A DNA stretch of 64,000 nt, taken from the NCBI RefSeq assembly GCF_027943255.1, contig NC_072895.1, forward strand, positions 42,816,001-42,880,000, in the 5' to 3' direction. Below, piece after piece: positions 58,605-64,000 of the stretch. Origin of the DNA: Anastrepha obliqua. Its lineage: Eukaryota; Arthropoda; Insecta; Diptera; Tephritidae. The first letter of the stretch is position 1. Each line of letters opens with the position of its first letter. Both the position numbers and the translations under genes were made by a program. The notes beneath the pieces are model-generated. The model searched no databases. It worked only from the letters and a program-made list of their open reading frames with translations, and was not told the DNA's origin.

Positions 58605-59543
58605 ATGGCTCAAGTCTCAGACCACATTGACCCAACCCTCTGTATCACAAAAGGATACACAGTTACCTTTCCTGAGAGGATCGAGTGGAAAACAAACCCA
58701 AAATGGATAAATGATGATTCACAAAAATGGTACACTGATGGATCAAAAACACCTTATGGTGCAGGAGCAGGAGTAGTGGGGCCCAGAATCCACAAATCAT
58801 TCACTCTCACCAGGGACACCACCATCTTCCAAGCGGAACTATACGCAATAATGGAAGCAGCAAACATCATGCAACGTAGAAACCACAAGAGAGTAAAGAT
58901 TAAAATACTCTCGGACAGCCAATCAATTCTAAAAGCTTTAGATAGCTATACCTCCAACTCAAAAACTCTCTTAGAATGCCACAAGGCACTCAATAACCTG
59001 GCATCCAAAAACAATGTCTCATTAATTTGGGTACCAGGACATGAGGGATATGACGGCAACGAAAAAGCAGACTTTCAAACCAAAAAAGGGGCAGATGTAA
59101 ACTTCAACGGACCTAGTCCCATGTTCGGATTCGACAAAAACAGCCTAAAACAAAAAGTAAAATACTGGGCCAAAACTCTATTAAATCACCATTGGAACAA
59201 CGTAGAGGGTCTTAGACACTCCAAAAAGTTCCTAAGTTTCAACGCTAAAAGAGATAACATGGCCCTCACGTTAAACAAAAAGAGCATTCGCACTCTCACA
59301 GGCGCCCTCACGGGTCACTTCACCTGCAACAAACACTTACATAAATTAGGCATAACTAACACCAGCACCTGCAGATTTTGCTGCGAAGATGAGGAGTCTG
59401 TAGAACATCTCATCATCGAATGTCCGGGGTTGACGCATAGAAGGAAAAGGTTTTTAAACAAGTTCATGCTTGCGGATGAAGGCCTTCAATCACTCCCTCA
59501 GAAGGAGCTGGTACAATTCATAAGCATACTTAACAGTCAATAG
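58605..59543 (+). CDS. LINE C-terminal frame: RNase H plus Cys-rich domain, uninterrupted
   Basis: 312 codons without a break. RNase H catalytic set: Asp in WYTDGSKTPYG, Glu in FQAELYAIM, Asp in ILSDSQSILKAL, and His/Asp in WVPGHEGYDGNEKAD. Then a C-terminal cluster C-x2-C...H-x4-C (STCRFCCEDEESVEHLIIECP), typical of I/R1-like LINE ORF2 ends. The ATG is probably internal to ORF2; the copy is 5'-truncated and lacks RT. 3' UTR to about 59640. It is a young truncated insertion rather than a host RNase H gene: the Cys cluster after RNase H and the absence of introns argue for LINE origin. Confidence 0.75.
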   Translation: MAQVSDHIDPTLCITKGYTVTFPERIEWKTNPKWINDDSQKWYTDGSKTPYGAGAGVVGPRIHKSFTLTRDTTIFQAELYAIMEAANIMQRRNHKRVKIKILSDSQSILKALDSYTSNSKTLLECHKALNNLASKNNVSLIWVPGHEGYDGNEKADFQTKKGADVNFNGPSPMFGFDKNSLKQKVKYWAKTLLNHHWNNVEGLRHSKKFLSFNAKRDNMALTLNKKSIRTLTGALTGHFTCNKHLHKLGITNTSTCRFCCEDEESVEHLIIECPGLTHRRKRFLNKFMLADEGLQSLPQKELVQFISILNSQ

Positions 59544-59659
59544 ACAGCATAGGGTGCACAATAGATCAATATGGTCGCAGTGCTAAAGGGCCATACCTTA
59601 ACCCTTTACTACCATTAACCTAACCATTATTTTCTTATTAAATATACCATATCGGCTGA

Positions 59660-59990
59660 AAGTAGAATAGCGACAACTAGGGACCTGGGATCAATTACGG
59701 TGCATTCGAAACTGGTCGGGGAATGCCTGCTTCCACTTATAATTTTACCCGAATTCTTTGTCATCATGTGGGTACCTGGTCATAGCGACATTGCGGGAAA
59801 CTGCGAAGTGGATGAGCTGACCAAATAAGGGACCTGTGAGGTGGTTTCCACGCGAAAGAAGAGTATTGCGATCCCCTTGACAACCTGCGCTCTAATCCTG
59901 GAACGATGAACTTCGCGTCAACTCAGCGAGCCCTGGGAAAGTACACAAACTTGTAAGGTCGCGAAATCTTTTTGGCCACGTGTGGATCAA
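59660..59990 (+). pseudogene. LINE RNase H fragment, degraded
   Basis: Contains KLVGECLLPLIILPEFFVIM and WVPGHSDIAGNCEVDELTK-stop, the last RNase H motifs, followed by broken C-terminal sequence. Confidence 0.65.
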
Positions 59991-60074
59991 AGGCGTGCTA
60001 GAGACCTTCTGAACGTGACAAAATCCCAGCTCTCAAACTTCCTGGATGTCCTCATAGGGATACTATCCGCAAGG

Positions 60075-61125
60075 TAAAGGGTTTTTCAATTGGCGCGGGT
60101 TGATTTTGGCTCCCTGTGGGAGCCATTTTGTTTTGGTGACATCTGTTAAATCTTTTGTTTATTATTCAGTTGTTTATGCCAAATCATCATGGCAAGTTAC
60201 ACGATTGAACAGCACGTTCAAATGATAAAACTTTATTATCAAAATGAGTGTTCATTAACGCAAACGTTGCGCGCATTGCGCCCATTTTTCGTTAGACGTG
60301 GTGGCCCTTCAAAGTCGACTCTTCAACGTTTGGTGGCCAAATTTAAGACAACCGGGTCAGTTAACAATCAGCCAACAACCGTACGTTCAAGGAACGCAAG
60401 ATCAGCCAAGAACATTGCCGCGGTCCGTGAAAGTGTACAGCAGAACCCGAGGCAGTCTATTCCTCATGCACAAGAATTTGGCCTTTCGCAGACTTCAACT
60501 TGGCGAATTTCGCGTCGGGACTTGGGCCTACACCCGTACAAGATCCAACTGACCCAGGAGCTCAAAGTTGATGACCATAGACAACGCCGTTTGTTCGCTG
60601 ACTGGGCTTCGAATCGTTTGGAAGAGAACCCCAGTTTTGGGCGAAAAATCATCTTTAGTGACGAGGCGGATTTTTGGATGAATGGCTGTGTTAACAAACA
60701 AAATTGCCATATATGGGACGTCACCAATCCACACGAGGTTCACCAGGTGATAATGCATCCTCAAAAAGTTACCGTTTGGTGTGGATTTTGGGCCGGCAGC
60801 GTCATTGGTCCGTACTTTTTTGAAAACGACGTTGGTGAGGCGGTCACCGTCAACAGCGAGCGCTACGCAACGTAGATAACCAATTTCTTATGGCCCATAT
60901 TGAACCATATGGACCTAGACGACATGTGGTTCCAGCAGGACAGCGCTACGTGCCACACAGCAAACGCCACGATCGACACTCTGTATGAACGATTTGAGGG
61001 TAAGGTTATCTCTCGCAGGGGTGATGTGAATTGGCCACCAAGGTCATGCGATTTGACCCCGGTAGACTTTTTCCTGTGGGGTTTCTTGAAGTTCCAGGTC
61101 TATGCAAATAAACCACAATCGTCTA
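60075..61125 (+). pseudogene. mariner-superfamily transposase, one stop and truncated 3' end
   Basis: ATG at 60189 opens 228 codons to a TAG at 60873-60875, after which the same frame continues (ITNFLWPILNHM) to about 61125. N-terminal HTH: TIEQHVQMIKLYYQNECSLT and PSKSTLQRLVAKF. Catalytic residues: Asp in IIFSDEADFWMNG (about 60651-60689), Asp in WFQQDSATCHTA (60930-60965), and the final acidic region CDLTPVDFFLWG, where Asp stands in the third position. The 5' end GGGTTTTTCAATTGGCGCGG (about 60080) looks like a terminal repeat; no matching right end exists because the sequence changes after YANKPQ. Inactive. Confidence 0.8.
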
Positions 61126-61494
61126 CTCACTTGTCGTGCTCTCGTGGGACTAAAGTTTAAGTATCTTGGTTCTCACTTCTTTCCTACGCTTGCTCATATA
61201 TCAGACCTTGATATCAAAAATCTGATGAGCTTCTTAAAGCTGCAACTGCAAATTAGTCACTGTTCCTAACCCACAAATAGTTAATTTTTTTTTTATTATT
61301 TTATTACGTCCTTTGCGCATTTACTGTCAGCGAATAACTGTTTAAGAACAATAGCGATTGAAAACTACTCACAGTCGCTGATTCGTCGAGTGATTGACAC
61401 TTAGAATAACATCGACAATCAATAATTGCTCAGTAGTCGTTTATTTACTGCCAGTCCGCACTCGCAATAGGGCTGTATATGCACATATATACTT
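61126..61494. other. Spacer, nothing recognised
   Basis: Sequence following the mariner truncation; no coding motif or repeat assigned. Confidence 0.4.
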
Positions 61495-61648
61495 ATATAA
61501 TTGGAGCGTACACCTCGGTCAGGTATTAAGCCAAGCTCCTACTCCAATTTATGGTGCGCGTCTTGGTGTTATTCCACAAATGGAGGGACCCACAGTTTTA
61601 TTCCGCCTCCAAATGGCAGTTTGTTTTTATGGGGAACATTTTCAATAC
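61495..61648 (-). repeat. tRNA-derived SINE, 3' half
   Basis: Starts with the inverted 3' end TATAATTGGAGCGTACACC, then CCACAAATGGAGGGACC, CTCCAAATGGCAGT and GGGGAACATTTTCA. Head missing. Confidence 0.75.
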
Positions 61649-61915
61649 AATCTTATTACAATATCAAAAAATTACATATAATATTCTTTATAGCGCTGTC
61701 AAGCGGTCTCTAAATAAAAAAAATATAAAAATAAATTTTTCGTACAAAAAAATTGCCATGTACAAGTTTGAATTAAAAGAAATAACATTCATAATATTTT
61801 GGTCAACAATAATCTCATATAAACTTTGTATTAATTAAAGATTGCTCTTTTAAAATCTGCATGGCTGGAAATCGACCTTATGGACTTTTGTTTTAGAACT
61901 CTATATAAAATCCGA
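61649..61915. other. Spacer, nothing recognised
   Basis: AT-rich; no motif. Confidence 0.4.
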
Positions 61916-61917
61916 AT

Positions 61918-62690
61918 CTGCTAGTAGGTAGGTAGGTTAGATGGCAACAGTAGCATGGGTACACTACAAGTACATAGTACTAAAGTGATACCATAATGTA
62001 GACCACCTGTAGACCTGCGAAAGATTACAAAATTTAGAGCAAGAATAACCACCTACAACCGTCGAGTGCTGCTGATATAGTAGATGAGAGAAAAGGAATA
62101 TAGGTTGGAGAATTGCCTCAGTCTATCCTCAAAAGACTCACTAAGAAACCACAAACGCCTAGCCGCCGAACCTGGACATTTTCAAGGAAAGTGTTCAACT
62201 GTCTCTTTCTCTGCAGGATTCGTGCAGCTTGTTCAATGGGAGTTGTATGGAAGTCCAAGTTTTACCGCATGCATTCCGATCATCCAGTGACCGTTGACTG
62301 CCGTACCGCTATGAGTTTGGAAATTGAATAGCGGGGGATTCGTAGCACTTTAAACGGCCTGCTTCTGTCGTATTGAGGCCAAAGTGTTGTTTAGATAGCG
62401 CACGACAAATAGAACTCCTTGCGCTTTTTTAAGACAGAAATTGTGCAGTGTCCCTTTAACAACGGTCAATAAGACACTGATGTCTGAGATGGGGACAACT
62501 GAAAGCGGTTCTGTAGACCTTTTCCTGGCAAACTTATCGGTAACTTCATTTTCTTCTTTATTCCTATGCTCTGAAACCCAGATAAGAGAAATGTTTCCTG
62601 CACATTCGAGGTGTTTGATTTCGTCCTTAGAGGAGTTTATCAGAAGAGAGAGCTTTTACAGCAGCTTGACTACCGTGCAGGCTCTCCCCT
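61918..62690 (-). pseudogene. LINE RNase H and C-terminal relic
   Basis: Minus-strand reading: ISLIWVSEHRNKEENEVTDKFARK (RNase H end, the PGH motif degraded to SEH), then GHWMIGMHAVKLGLPYNSH and CTNPAERETVEHFPWKCPGS, the Cys/His cluster. The left edge, CTAGTAGGTAGGTAGGTTAG (61919), may be the LINE's 3' tail. Frame breaks throughout. Confidence 0.72.
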
Positions 62691-62699
62691 CCATTTAGC

Positions 62700-64000
62700 G
62701 GCTAGCAACGATGTAGAAAAGAAACTGACCCATCCTAATGTATATGTAATGTAGTATTTAATGCAGTGATGTGTGCATGCATTGACATTTTTTAAAGTCT
62801 TTGACATGTAGTGTCATATCTTATAATGCCAGTGGCGTATGTGTGAGGGTGTGAGAGTGTGTACAGTAAGGCAGATGACATTCTTGCGATTATAAATGAC
62901 CTGGAATGAAATAATATGGCGAATATTGCAGATTATTAACGCTTTTTTATCATAATGCAACTAAGATATGCTGGCACATTTGTCTTCACTTCTTAAAAAT
63001 GCGAGTGTGCTTGGTGTAGAGAAAGCAAATAGTTTTTGCATCTTGAAGTTTATATGGCTGCAATTGAAAAAAAAGACATTTGGCAACTTGTTTGAACTAC
63101 ATCTAAACTATTCCAAATATGTACCATTATTAGTTATCGCTGAATAAGAACACTTCTGCGAACCATTTTGATCTATTCTCAAATTATACCAAAGAGATTC
63201 AGTTTTGCACATGACGTGCAATTTTGTTAAATTTTCCGAACCGCTCAATGCCAAACCAGTAGTTGACGCTGTCTTAACATTTGAGCTGAAATGATTTTAT
63301 TACATTGCTTCGCATTTTATTAACGATACCAGTAGGCACCGCAGAGTTTTGGTATTGTTAGTGCTATGCACATTTCTTATCCACCACAAACCACTCACGC
63401 ATGCGTGCACATGCCTTTCTATACAGAATATACTTATACATTCAGTCAATCTTTTATTATATCTATTGAAAATTATGAGAGTATGCATCGCATTTTCACT
63501 TTGACGTTTTGTGTCAGCAGCAACTTGAGCTGGTCGAAGACATTTCGCGTGCCTTTGGTGCATTCTACATAGCCCAAGGTTATCAAGCACCATGACACAC
63601 ATGCGTTTAATGTGCAGAGTTTCATATACACAAGCAAGACATTTATTCCTACTCACATAAAAATGCATTTTAAAAATAAGTATGTATGTATGGATGTGCA
63701 AATATAGTTATATGGATGTCTAAGTACTTATAAAAGTTTGTAAATATGTAAGTACTGGTATGTTTGCTTTCGTTATATCTTCACTTTATGCATACATGTA
63801 CATATGTACACTCCTTTCCATGTATGTAAGTACGCACATATATTATTTTACATATTTTATTTCATATATGTATTTACTTATTTGCTTGTGGCTTTGATCG
63901 TTTCGTCTGCACATCAACGTCAAATGTTGCTGTTGCCCCCGTTATAATAAATTTCAATTGGTAATTTAATATCTATTGACACTTTATTTATAAGCCAGTA
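62700..64000. other. Non-coding region, no gene recognised
   Basis: No exon or repeat family identified. The ORF pair at 63300-63701 (minus) and 63366-63572 (plus) overlap and have no recognisable motif. ATGTATG/TACATA microsatellites near 63680 and 63790-63850. Confidence 0.45.

Noticed and set aside
58605..59543. Host RNase H1 gene
   Set aside because: The Cys/His cluster after RNase H is a LINE ORF2 feature, and the N-terminal hybrid-binding domain of RNase H1 is absent.

Overview
The window looks like nuclear DNA of a higher fly. It is AT-rich, its genes carry short introns with GT/AG splice sites, and its kinesin is almost identical to the Drosophila protein as I remember it. Much of the rest is dipteran-type transposable-element debris, with TATG/CATA microsatellites in between. 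The repeat style suggests a tephritid or related acalyptrate fly, but this is an impression and not a proof.

Three host genes can be modelled exon by exon. Kinesin heavy chain (Khc, +, 12146-15073) lacks only its first coding exon, which I could not find in the 12.1 kb upstream. The arginine methyltransferase PRMT5/capsuleen (csul, -, 28049 down to 25850) is complete in six exons and 624 codons. A CCDC93 orthologue (+, 29947-35624) is complete in ten exons and 590 codons; its 3.2 kb eighth intron is filled with LINE and SINE insertions. csul and CCDC93 are divergently arranged, 1.9 kb apart. The three genes have unrelated jobs: microtubule transport, symmetric arginine methylation and endosomal recycling.

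Layout. 1-12145: mostly non-coding, with LINE ends, SINEs, broken Tc1/mariner copies and a 265-bp MITE. 12146-15073: Khc. 15074-25849: AT-rich tandem repeats, a chimeric LINE, a Tigger/pogo transposon and a 658-bp MITE. 25850-35624: csul and CCDC93. 35625-43100: LINE fragments carrying nested insertions, including a 3.35-kb DNA transposon with 160-bp inverted repeats, 8-bp target duplications and a transposase I cannot place. 43100-52269: no recognisable gene; it holds a 29-unit minisatellite, a Helitron-like duplicated block and a perfect 780-bp pentanucleotide array, all bracketed by a short inverted repeat. 52270-57923: a full-length Ty3/gypsy retrotransposon whose two LTRs look identical. 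57924-64000: three LINE RNase H fragments, a broken mariner-type element and a SINE.

The most interesting items are the unplaced long-TIR transposon, the young gypsy element with a probable -1 slippery site and a tRNA-Ser(GCU) primer site, the bracketed satellite composite at 47.5-50.2 kb, and two short retroposon families. One of these families is tRNA-derived. The other is hairpin-rich and shares its 3' tail with a local LINE.
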